The notes under the pieces are model-generated. The model was not told the DNA's origin and made no database searches. It saw nothing but the letters and a program-made list of their open reading frames with translations. 64,000 nt of DNA. Origin: JACKOB01 sp024234575. GTDB lineage: Bacteria; Pseudomonadota; Gammaproteobacteria; Pseudomonadales; Oleiphilaceae. The first letter of the stretch is position 1, and each line of letters opens with the position of its first letter. The stretch lies in the NCBI GenBank assembly GCA_051208035.1, contig JBPJFZ010000004.1:314165-378164 (forward strand), written 5' to 3'. Position numbers and translations under genes: made by a program. Shown piece after piece: positions 45,063 to 52,389 of this stretch.

Positions 45063-46397
45063 ATGAGCAAAACGGTTAAAGAACTAGAAGTCACTGTTGA
45101 TCAGCTTGAGTTGGGGATGCGTGTTGTGCGTCTAGATCGTCCGTGGATCGAAACCGACTTCTTAATGCAGGGTTTCATCATCCAGGATCAGTCTGACATT
45201 GATGCGTTGGTGCGCCAGTGTGATTCTGTATACATTGAAGCCATCTACGAAACCGTCGCGAAGCCTGAGCGGCGTGAAGCGCCAAAAGGGCTTTTCGCCA
45301 GACGGCGTAGCGTGCCACCGCCGGTAAAAGTAGCTGTTCAACCGGCTGGTAGTCTAAAAAAAGCCCGAGTTGCGCGGCCAGCGGCGGGAGAGAAAGTTAC
45401 CTATATTAACAAGATAAATACCGAGCGCGAGTTACCTGCAGCGCGAAATGCTTATAGCTCGGCGAAGACTGTCGTAAAAAATATCATGGAAGGTATTCGT
45501 ATTGGCCGTATGCTCGATATGAATCAGGCCCGTGAAACCGTCGACCATATTGTTGACAGTATTTTGCGTAGCAAAGATGCGCTGGCCTGGCTTACCAAAA
45601 TCAAAGATAAAGATGAATACACTGCCGAGCACTCCCTGAATGTCTGTATTTTATCAGCCACTTTTGCCAGGCATCTTGGGCATGATGAAAAAGAAATAAG
45701 AGAAATTGCCCTTTGCGGTCTGCTTCATGACGTCGGAAAGTCGAAAATTCCCGATGAGATTCTTAATAAAGAAGGACGCTTTACGGATGAAGAGTTCGAC
45801 CTGATGCGACAGCACACGACATTTGGCCGTAACCTGTTAATGTCGCTGCCAAATGCAGATCGCATTGCCATCGATGTGGCGCACAGTCATCACGAACGCC
45901 TCGATGGTAACGGTTACCCAAGAGGACTGCAGGCACACCAGATTCCTTACAATGCCAAAGTAATCGCGTTAACAGACAGCTATGACGCAATTACCAGTAG
46001 CCGCTGTTACGATCGTGCGAGAGCATCGATGGAGGCGCTGGATATTATCTACAAGTGCAAGGGCACACAATTTGATGATGAGTTGGCGCTGGAGTTTATT
46101 AAGTGTATTGGAATTTATCCACCGGGATCGGTCGTAGAGTTCACTAACGGTGAGGTCGGGATTATTGTGTCAACGGATGAAAAAAACAAACTTAGGCCGC
46201 GTGTAATTATTGTGTTGGATGCAGACAAAAATCCCGGCAGAGAAAGAATTGTTGATCTGAATAAGGGGGCTGTTGATGATAATCAGCAGCAATACATCAT
46301 TGCACGTGAAATACCCAACGGACAATACGGTGTCGATATTCGTGATTACCTGAAAAAAGGACTGGTCATTCAAGGCCAGTCAAAACCACTGGGTTAA
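45063..46397 (+). CDS. HD-GYP domain c-di-GMP phosphodiesterase with N-terminal DUF3391
   Basis: 444 residues. The N-terminal DUF3391 region (about 8-130) has LELGMRVVRLDRPWIETDFLMQG. The HD-GYP domain (about 160-350) keeps the metal and catalytic signatures: LLHDVGKSKIP (HD) and HHERLDGNGYPRGL (HHExxDGxGYP). It should therefore hydrolyse c-di-GMP to pGpG/GMP. No REC or membrane segment is present. The next gene starts 4 bp later and encodes a degenerate PilZ-like protein, so both may work as an effector pair. Confidence 0.93.
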   Translation: MSKTVKELEVTVDQLELGMRVVRLDRPWIETDFLMQGFIIQDQSDIDALVRQCDSVYIEAIYETVAKPERREAPKGLFARRRSVPPPVKVAVQPAGSLKKARVARPAAGEKVTYINKINTERELPAARNAYSSAKTVVKNIMEGIRIGRMLDMNQARETVDHIVDSILRSKDALAWLTKIKDKDEYTAEHSLNVCILSATFARHLGHDEKEIREIALCGLLHDVGKSKIPDEILNKEGRFTDEEFDLMRQHTTFGRNLLMSLPNADRIAIDVAHSHHERLDGNGYPRGLQAHQIPYNAKVIALTDSYDAITSSRCYDRARASMEALDIIYKCKGTQFDDELALEFIKCIGIYPPGSVVEFTNGEVGIIVSTDEKNKLRPRVIIVLDADKNPGRERIVDLNKGAVDDNQQQYIIAREIPNGQYGVDIRDYLKKGLVIQGQSKPLG

Positions 46398-46401
46398 GGC
46401 C

Positions 46402-46800
46402 ATGACTACAGATAGTTCTACGAATAAGAGAAAGCTGGTACGGTTGCTGTGTAACGCCTCTTTTGGTGATAGCGTTCTTACCTGCAGTGAGCAATCCTTT
46501 GTGGCCAAGTCGATTAACTATAATCATCAGGGCATTTGTGTATTCACGTTTCAACGAATACCGGAAGTCGATACACTGGAAATCGGCTTTTCCTATCAGC
46601 AGGGCAACGAAGAAGTAGTTGTTGATAAAATCCCCTGCCAGGTTGTCTACGCATTATTTACGGAGACAGGAGATCAGTTCGGATTACGGTTTTTGTGGGA
46701 CGACATTGATCCAGCGGTGCAGGAAAGGCTGAGACGCATTGAGGCTTTGCTTGAAAAAAATTCGGATGATCAGGACCGGTACGGTTTAAATCATCAGTAG
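46402..46800 (+). CDS. PilZ-like domain protein (divergent)
   Basis: 132 residues. An RxxxR motif is present (RKLVR, about residues 10-14). The second PilZ motif, normally D/NxSxxG, is NYNHQG (about 39-44) with Ser replaced by Asn, so c-di-GMP binding may be weakened or lost. The rest shows the PilZ barrel pattern (LEIGFSYQQG, CQVVYALFTETGDQFGLRFLW). It starts 4 bp after the HD-GYP gene and must be co-translated. It could tell the phosphodiesterase about ligand, which is inference. Confidence 0.75.
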   Translation: MTTDSSTNKRKLVRLLCNASFGDSVLTCSEQSFVAKSINYNHQGICVFTFQRIPEVDTLEIGFSYQQGNEEVVVDKIPCQVVYALFTETGDQFGLRFLWDDIDPAVQERLRRIEALLEKNSDDQDRYGLNHQ

Positions 46801-46830
46801 AACGCCGAATTGGAAACAATAATTTAACCC

Positions 46831-48090
46831 TTAAGACACAACCGCATTTTTACCTTGCTCTTTTGCCTTATACATAAATCGATCTGCCCGTTGAATGATC
46901 GTTGAAATTGAGTCATCTGCAGGTGACCATTGTGCGAGGCCAACACTGGCGCTGATGGGCAGTTTGCCGTTTTTGACCTCAGGTATGTCAAGTATTGATT
47001 GGCGCACACGCTCGGCGATTGCGCGTGCTTCGTCTTTTGAACTGTTGATTAGCAACAGGCAAAACTCATCACCGCCAAGACGACCAACGGCATCGTTTTC
47101 ACGAAGTGCCTGCTTCAAAAGCTCTGCTATTAAAATTAAAATCTCATCGCCTTTGGCATGACCAAACTGGTCATTAACCTGCTTAAAATTATCAATGTCT
47201 ACAATAATAATCGAGAATTCATTGTGATAGCGTTTCGCTCTGGTTAGCTCATCATTACACTCTTGCATAAATTGCCGACGGTTAAGCAAGCCGGTAAGGG
47301 GGTCGGTTTGTGCCAGTACCAGCAACTCCCGCTCTAACGCCTTGCGCGCAGTGATGTCTCTGGCCACGCTTAGAATAGTTTTAATGCGGCCGTTTTCATC
47401 ATACTCGGGCACTACGTGAGACAGAAAACTACGGGTGCCCAAAGGCGTAGGGAAATCAAATTCTTTTGTGCCAGGCTGCCCCGTTTCGAACACCTTCCGA
47501 TAAACTGCCGACCACTTGGTCGACAGGTTTTTCGGGATGCCCAACTCTTGGTTGGTGTTGCCGATAATTCTGTCTGCCGACCAGCCGGTAGCGCGCTCCG
47601 CCGCCTGATTAACATAGAGATAACGTAAATTGGTATCTAATCGCAGAATAACATCCGGAGAATTCTCAGCAATGGAGCGAAAGGTCTGATCTTTACTGAT
47701 GGCCTGCATCTGCTCGGTTGAAAAAATCCCCCAGAAACTTTGCTGTGTGGGCGGTTCTGAAAGATTATCAAAAAGGCCGTTTTGACTTGTCCTCTGTGGA
47801 TCTGAAATAGGGGTGAGGGTACAGGTCCATTGCTTTGCTTGCTTCTGATCTGTCTGGTAGTAATCACTCACCGTCAGCACGGTTGTAATCTGGTTTGTTG
47901 ACAGCTTGGCGGAGATCGCCTGCTCGATTGAACGAATATCAAAGTTGTTTGCCAGCGTATTAATGAGGGCCAAAAAGCCACTGGTGAATTCATGGATTCT
48001 CGCCTCACCATTGCTAATGGTCAGCTCAAAGGCTGCAATGCCAGATTTTTCTGCTGCCAGCAGCAGATTGGTGAGAAGTATCGATTGCAT
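46831..48090 (-). CDS. Diguanylate cyclase with PAS domain
   Basis: 419 residues. The N-terminal region (about 1-125) is sensor-like but unassigned. A PAS domain (about 145-265, LRYLYVNQAAERATGWSADR) precedes a GGDEF domain (about 270-415). The active-site signature RLGGDEFCLLL is intact, and RxxD (REND) lies five residues before it, so the inhibitory I-site for product feedback is present. It makes c-di-GMP from two GTP. No transmembrane helix is visible. It is convergent with the PilZ-like gene. Confidence 0.92.
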   Translation of the reverse strand: MQSILLTNLLLAAEKSGIAAFELTISNGEARIHEFTSGFLALINTLANNFDIRSIEQAISAKLSTNQITTVLTVSDYYQTDQKQAKQWTCTLTPISDPQRTSQNGLFDNLSEPPTQQSFWGIFSTEQMQAISKDQTFRSIAENSPDVILRLDTNLRYLYVNQAAERATGWSADRIIGNTNQELGIPKNLSTKWSAVYRKVFETGQPGTKEFDFPTPLGTRSFLSHVVPEYDENGRIKTILSVARDITARKALERELLVLAQTDPLTGLLNRRQFMQECNDELTRAKRYHNEFSIIIVDIDNFKQVNDQFGHAKGDEILILIAELLKQALRENDAVGRLGGDEFCLLLINSSKDEARAIAERVRQSILDIPEVKNGKLPISASVGLAQWSPADDSISTIIQRADRFMYKAKEQGKNAVVS

Positions 48091-48117
48091 TGGAAAAAGA
48101 TTCAGATCGTCTGCGAA

Positions 48118-48282
48118 GTGAAAATTATACTCACTCTTATTGTGGGAAAGGCAAAATATTTGAAGTTTTTTGTAATGACAGCTGCGGCGCTGACGGTATC
48201 AGTATGTTGTCGTTATATTTTCGCCCTCTCCGGGACAATTATCGGTGGGTCAGCTGTTTTCGGATGGCTGGCACCGGTCTGA
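48118..48282 (+). CDS. Possible small membrane protein (54 codons) ending in a terminator
   Basis: GTG 48118 or ATG 48175 opens a frame ending at TGA 48280-48282. The 35-residue form is very hydrophobic (MTAAALTVSVCCRYIFALSG...). The stop lies in the loop of a strong plus-strand terminator at 48270-48300, which would otherwise have no gene to terminate. Ribosome-binding sites are poor, and a TATACT -10-like box at 48126 is the only promoter sign. I recognise no family, and it overlaps the end of the opposite-strand DUF454 gene. Confidence 0.3.
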   Translation: MKIILTLIVGKAKYLKFFVMTAAALTVSVCCRYIFALSGTIIGGSAVFGWLAPV

Positions 48283-48651
48283 TACCGGTGCCGTTTTTTT
48301 GTAGATATACCAGGAGACACAGCAGCCAATACTGAACAACATAAGGCTGGCCCACAGGCGCCAGACAATAATCATCGAAACTGTCATACCGACCCACATA
48401 AACAGCAAAATTCTGTTTCTGACAGCAACAGGAAGGCCTGCGCCACTTTCCCAGGTGGTTACAATTGGCCCCAGCCTGGGGTGGGACACCAGCCAATGAT
48501 GAAAGCGGTTAGAAGACTTCGCGAAGCACCAGGCGGCGAGCAAGATGAAGGGTGTTGTAGGTAGCAGCGGCAAAAAAATACCGGCGACGCCCAGAATAAT
48601 GGAAGTCCAGCCGAGAATAATAAGACTTAGTTGCGCAATCTGTTTATGCAT
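48250..48651 (-). CDS. DUF454 (YbaN family) membrane protein
   Basis: 133-residue inner-membrane protein with about three to four helices. The N-terminal ILGWTSIILGVAGIFLPLLPTTPFILLAAWCFAKSS contains the LPLLPTTPF signature of the DUF454/YbaN family, followed by HHWLVSHPRLGP. Function of the family is unknown. Its 3' end contains a terminator that faces the other strand, so the last 15 codons are compositionally constrained. Divergent from the EamA transporter. Confidence 0.87.
   Translation of the reverse strand: MHKQIAQLSLIILGWTSIILGVAGIFLPLLPTTPFILLAAWCFAKSSNRFHHWLVSHPRLGPIVTTWESGAGLPVAVRNRILLFMWVGMTVSMIIVWRLWASLMLFSIGCCVSWYIYKKTAPVSDRCQPSENS
48270..48300 (+). terminator. Strong plus-strand intrinsic terminator without an evident upstream gene
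   Basis: Perfect stem GGCACCGGT / ACCGGTGCC (48270-48278, 48284-48292), loop CTGAT, then G and seven T bases (48294-48300). It lies inside the 3' end of the opposite-strand DUF454 gene. The nearest plus-strand start is only the small frame at 48118-48282. Confidence 0.85.
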
Positions 48652-48704
48652 GGGCTAAAGTGTAGCGAACAAGTAGGGTTAGCTCTAGGGGCTTGTTTGT
48701 TTTT

Positions 48705-48728
48705 ATAAGTAGTGTCATATAAGTAGTG
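48705..48728. repeat. Direct repeat ATAAGTAGTG in the DUF454/EamA intergenic region
   Basis: ATAAGTAGTG occurs at 48705-48714 and 48719-48728 with a 14-bp period in the 153-bp divergent promoter region. It could be a regulator half-site pair or a local slippage duplication. Confidence 0.55.
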
Positions 48729-48804
48729 CGATAAATTGCGCCATGTCCAAATGCTCTGCCATACCGGCCTTTTCTGGTAACTGAATGGTCCGCGAGCTTT
48801 CATC

Positions 48805-49719
48805 ATGGTTTTTTGCATTTTTTACAACGAAAAAGGCCACTTAACATTGGAAAAGAAAGACGCTCTCACGCTCGCATTTTTAGCTGCCATTTGGGGCGGC
48901 TCATTTTTATTTATGCGCGTTGCCGTGCCGGATTTTGGCCCAATTGCCCTGGTGCAATTGCGTATAGGTATCGCCGCAATATTTTTATTACCCTTGTTAC
49001 TGTTAAAGCACCGGCGCAAGATAAACTGGCAACATTTGCCACATTATTTGTTTTTAGGCATCACGAATTCGGCCTTGCCTTTCTGTTTATTGGCCTATGC
49101 AACAGTTTACCTCAGTGCAGGTTATACCTCTTTGTTAAATTCGAGCGTGCCATTGTGGAGTGCGGTGGTGGCAGCGGTGTGGATGCGAGATTGGCTGAAT
49201 TCGTGGCAAATAGCGGGGTTATTGTTGGGGTTCATTGGCGTTTGTGTACTGGTGGCTGCGCGAGGATCTCTTGAATTATCTGGTCCAACGCTTGCGATCG
49301 TTGCGGCAGTATTGGCAACCATCAGTTATGGTGTGTCAGCCAATTATACCAAGCGTTATTTAACCGGCTCGCACCCCATTGTGCTGGCTTCAATGAGTCA
49401 GATAACAGCGGCGATTGTGTTGCTTCCGTTAACCTGGTTTTACTGGCCCACAGGCACTATTTCGCAAACGTCCTGGGTGAATGTCTTTTTACTGGGCTCT
49501 GTCTGCACGGCATTCGCTTACATATTATTTTATGGGTTAATTTCGCGGGTAGGGCCGACCAAAACGGTGACGGTCACCTTTTTAGTGCCGGTCTTTGCTA
49601 TGAGTTGGGGGGCGCTCATTCTGCAAGAGGCGATTACGCTACCAATGATTATCGGCTGTATCATCATCTTGTCGGGTACCGCATTAGTGACCGGTATTAT
49701 CGGGCGCAAGTCGCACTAG
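48805..49719 (+). CDS. EamA/DMT-superfamily transporter
   Basis: 304 residues with ten predicted transmembrane helices in two EamA repeats (AFLAAIWGGSFLFMRVAVPDF near the N-terminus; ITLPMIIGCIIILSGTALVTG at the end). It probably exports a metabolite or amino acid by proton exchange. The ATG at 48805 has no ribosome-binding site; a TTG at codon 15, after AAAAAGG, begins a more typical N-terminus (LEKKDALTLAFL), so the start is uncertain. The substrate is not predictable. Monocistronic. Confidence 0.9.
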   Translation: MVFCIFYNEKGHLTLEKKDALTLAFLAAIWGGSFLFMRVAVPDFGPIALVQLRIGIAAIFLLPLLLLKHRRKINWQHLPHYLFLGITNSALPFCLLAYATVYLSAGYTSLLNSSVPLWSAVVAAVWMRDWLNSWQIAGLLLGFIGVCVLVAARGSLELSGPTLAIVAAVLATISYGVSANYTKRYLTGSHPIVLASMSQITAAIVLLPLTWFYWPTGTISQTSWVNVFLLGSVCTAFAYILFYGLISRVGPTKTVTVTFLVPVFAMSWGALILQEAITLPMIIGCIIILSGTALVTGIIGRKSH

Positions 49720-49739
49720 AGAAATATGGGGCAAGCTGT

Positions 49740-50474
49740 TCAGATAGCAAACTTTCCATGAATAAACTCTGCAAAGGAGTCTTGCAGGTAATTCTCGAAA
49801 AGGTGCTCGATATCCACCAGCCTGTCTTCGATGGCATAGGGCATCAGGTTAGTGAACATATCGAGAAATATCACAGCATTGGCCGAGGTGTCTGTTTTCG
49901 ATGGCTCTCTTACTCGTTCTGCCAGTCGGGTGTTTACTTCGTGTACGTTTTTATAAATCTGCTTTAGGCCATCCAGGTTCCAGTCACTATTTCCCCCTTT
50001 TTTGCCCACATAGTATTGCGAGAGAAGATACATCCCGGTGGCTCTGAAAAGCGTGTCGTCATCACTGGCTAAGGGTAAATGAAATCGGGCCATGGGCTTA
50101 AAGAATCCCATGTGGGGGCAGCCGCTGGTTGCAAACATTAGTCCTAGAAGACTACCGACAACGCGCTGTGCCGTGCTTTGCGTACTAATCGTTCTGTCTG
50201 GCAGCACGACTTCCAGCGTTACGGCATCGTGAGACATAAACTCGTCGAGCTTGTCACTTAACATCGCCAGACAGCTGGCTACCGGACAAAAAGGAGAGCT
50301 TTCTGCAGACAACGGACAATGACGGCATTGATGGCAATTAAGTTTTGCCCAAGCAGGCAGATCAGCCTGCTGCAGATTAAGCAACGTCTGAGACTGATCG
50401 TCAATTAACAATGTGATCTCTGTTACCGGATGGTTTTCCCGCAAGAGCCGGTAAGTAACGTGTTTGCTGCTCAT
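49740..50474 (-). CDS. Conserved Cys-rich protein of unknown function in a two-component operon
   Basis: 244 residues, no signal peptide or membrane helix. A compact Cys cluster covers Cys47, Cys50, Cys53, Cys63 and Cys68 (NCHQCRHCPLSAESS then FCPVASC). A second motif SGCPHMGFFKP has Cys119 and His121. The spacing could bind zinc or an iron-sulfur cluster, which I infer only from geometry. The C-terminal half is helical and acidic. Its start is 1 bp after the stop of the REC protein gene (50476), so it is the fourth gene of the kinase operon. I do not recognise a characterised family, and a name such as DUF6901 would be a guess. Confidence 0.75.
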   Translation of the reverse strand: MSSKHVTYRLLRENHPVTEITLLIDDQSQTLLNLQQADLPAWAKLNCHQCRHCPLSAESSPFCPVASCLAMLSDKLDEFMSHDAVTLEVVLPDRTISTQSTAQRVVGSLLGLMFATSGCPHMGFFKPMARFHLPLASDDDTLFRATGMYLLSQYYVGKKGGNSDWNLDGLKQIYKNVHEVNTRLAERVREPSKTDTSANAVIFLDMFTNLMPYAIEDRLVDIEHLFENYLQDSFAEFIHGKFAI

Positions 50475-50475
50475 A

Positions 50476-51012
50476 TTAATCTGTGTAGTCGTCCATGTTT
50501 AAAGAGATACTACCGTCGTCATTCCAGTCAACCTGCGTAATTCCCGGGGATTCTTTTTCGAGTCGTTTTAATTCTGACAGTTGAGACCGAAGTTGCTGGG
50601 ACTGTTTACGCACAGTGTGTGCAAGGCGCTCGTTTTCTTGCCGCAGAAAATTTACCTCCAGTGCCTGTTTGAGAGTAATTACCAGTTCTTCGTTGTCCCA
50701 GGGTTTGGTGATAAAACGATACACTTCCGCTTGGTTAATCGCCGTTAGAAGCCCCGTCATATCGGCCTGACCACTGAGAATCAAACGAATTGCCGTTGGG
50801 TTTAGTTTTCTAAATTCTGACAGAAAGTCCACACCGTTCATTTCTGGCATGCGGTAATCCGAGAGCACTAAATCAACAGAATGGATATCTCTATCTTCCA
50901 GTGCTTCTATAGGATTGGTGTAGGTGCGTACTTCCCAAAGCTCTTTCATCAGTACACGTTGCAGCGCTTTTAAAATGTTTGGTTCATCATCTACTAAGGC
51001 AATGATTGTCAT
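50476..51012 (-). CDS. Response regulator (REC domain with helical tail)
   Basis: 178 residues. The REC domain (about 1-120) has the acidic pocket in VDDEPN, phospho-acceptor Asp52 in LVLSDYRMPEMNG, and FITKPWDNEEL with the conserved Lys. This KPW-D/N-EEL ending is shared with the REC-HD-GYP protein and the EAL-REC protein in the window. After REC come a coiled coil (RQENERLAHTVRKQSQQLR) and an acidic end, with no DNA-binding or enzymatic output. It may bind a partner through the coiled coil. Third gene of the operon. Confidence 0.92.
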   Translation of the reverse strand: MTIIALVDDEPNILKALQRVLMKELWEVRTYTNPIEALEDRDIHSVDLVLSDYRMPEMNGVDFLSEFRKLNPTAIRLILSGQADMTGLLTAINQAEVYRFITKPWDNEELVITLKQALEVNFLRQENERLAHTVRKQSQQLRSQLSELKRLEKESPGITQVDWNDDGSISLNMDDYTD

Positions 51013-51021
51013 GGCAGCCCT

Positions 51022-52389
51022 TTAATTATCGTAGTTAGCGACGGTTTCCGTTTCTTTCGTTACGTATATTGTTAGTTTAGTTTGTTCTACTTTTTCTAGC
51101 CCGATGATGCGTTCAATAACCTTTGCGTTTAAAACATGCCCTTTGGCAATCAGCAGTATGCCTTTGCTGTTAAGTACATCTCTGGCAAGGCGCATATTGG
51201 GCTGTAGTGCGTGGCTTTCTATCAGCATCTCGTGCGAGTACAGGCTGCTAATATCAAACTCTTTGCGGTAGTGCTCCAGACACATCACGACTGCCCGGTC
51301 GTACTTTCTACCGGATTGAGACTTAATGTAATCCATTGCCTGATTTGCCGAGTAAGAGTCTTTGGAAATCGTGCCGGTCTGCAAGCCGATATAATCCCGC
51401 ACGGCACGAATTATTCTTGCACCCGGTTTAATATTCTTGCCATCAAGACCATCCGGGAAACCGCTGCCATCATAAAGCTCAGCGTGGCTACGAATAAGTT
51501 GAGCGGTTCTTTCCAGGCCGCCGATGGGGGTCAAAGCGGCTTCACCTATTAAAGGGTACTGGTAGTATTGTTTTCGCTCATTGGCGGTGAGTAGTTCTTC
51601 AGGTTTGTCGAGCAAGTGGTCCGGGAGGCTGATTTTACCCAGTTGATGCAACAAGGCGGCGTAGTAAATGGCCTGCACAGTATCATCTTTAAGTTTTAGG
51701 CCGATGGCTATTTTACGTGAAAAATCAGCGACTAATTGTGACTGGGCTTTCTGCAAAGTCTCCCGCGTGCTTAAAATTGTTGAGAAAACGCGGATAAATG
51801 TGCCGTAGCTCTCGCGCAACTCTTCGTACGCCAAGTCAAGCATATCGGATGCCTGCTTGATCTCCTGGGTGCGGGCTTCGACTTTTTTCTCAAGGTTGGC
51901 ATTAAGGTCCTGCAGTTCATTGTTTTGCTTTTTAGTCAGCAGTAACAGCTCGTCCCTTTCCCGTTCCAGTCGCCGGGTTTTCAGCCCTTCCATGATGATT
52001 TCTTTCAGCTCTTCATCAACCCAGGGCTTACTGATGTAACGAAAGATACCGCCATCGTTTAATGCAGAAATTGTTGATGTGATATCGGCGAAACCAGTTA
52101 GCAGCATTCTGACGGTTTTTGGCCATTTTGCCTTCACCTGCGCCAAAAATGCGGCGCCATCCATTTCTGGCATGCGCATATCCGATACAACCAGATCAAT
52201 ATGGTTTTCTTCGAGTATTTTTAGGCCATCTTTTCCGCTTTCAGCAAAAAACGCATTGACAGGAAGTTGTCTTATCAAGCGTCGAATAGACGATAAAATA
52301 CGCGGCTCATCGTCAACAAAAAGAACCGATTCTTTACCCTGTGCGTCGTTGTCAGTCGTCGCACCCAGCGGCTCTGGCGTATCATGCAT
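51022..52389 (-). CDS. Response regulator with degenerate HD-GYP-like output domain
   Basis: About 455 residues from the ATG at 52389; GAGG lies 9 bases upstream and the start overlaps the kinase gene by 8 bases. REC (about 20-140 of the longer frame) carries Asp76 in LVVSDMRMPEMDG. A coiled coil follows, then an HD-like domain (about 210-360). Its signatures are altered: LLHQLGKISLP (HD to HQ) and HAELYDGSGFPDGL instead of HHExxDGxGYP. The metal site is therefore incomplete, and hydrolysis of c-di-GMP is doubtful; a binding or scaffolding role is possible. The C-terminal 80 residues are unassigned. Confidence 0.9.
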   Translation of the reverse strand: MHDTPEPLGATTDNDAQGKESVLFVDDEPRILSSIRRLIRQLPVNAFFAESGKDGLKILEENHIDLVVSDMRMPEMDGAAFLAQVKAKWPKTVRMLLTGFADITSTISALNDGGIFRYISKPWVDEELKEIIMEGLKTRRLERERDELLLLTKKQNNELQDLNANLEKKVEARTQEIKQASDMLDLAYEELRESYGTFIRVFSTILSTRETLQKAQSQLVADFSRKIAIGLKLKDDTVQAIYYAALLHQLGKISLPDHLLDKPEELLTANERKQYYQYPLIGEAALTPIGGLERTAQLIRSHAELYDGSGFPDGLDGKNIKPGARIIRAVRDYIGLQTGTISKDSYSANQAMDYIKSQSGRKYDRAVVMCLEHYRKEFDISSLYSHEMLIESHALQPNMRLARDVLNSKGILLIAKGHVLNAKVIERIIGLEKVEQTKLTIYVTKETETVANYDN

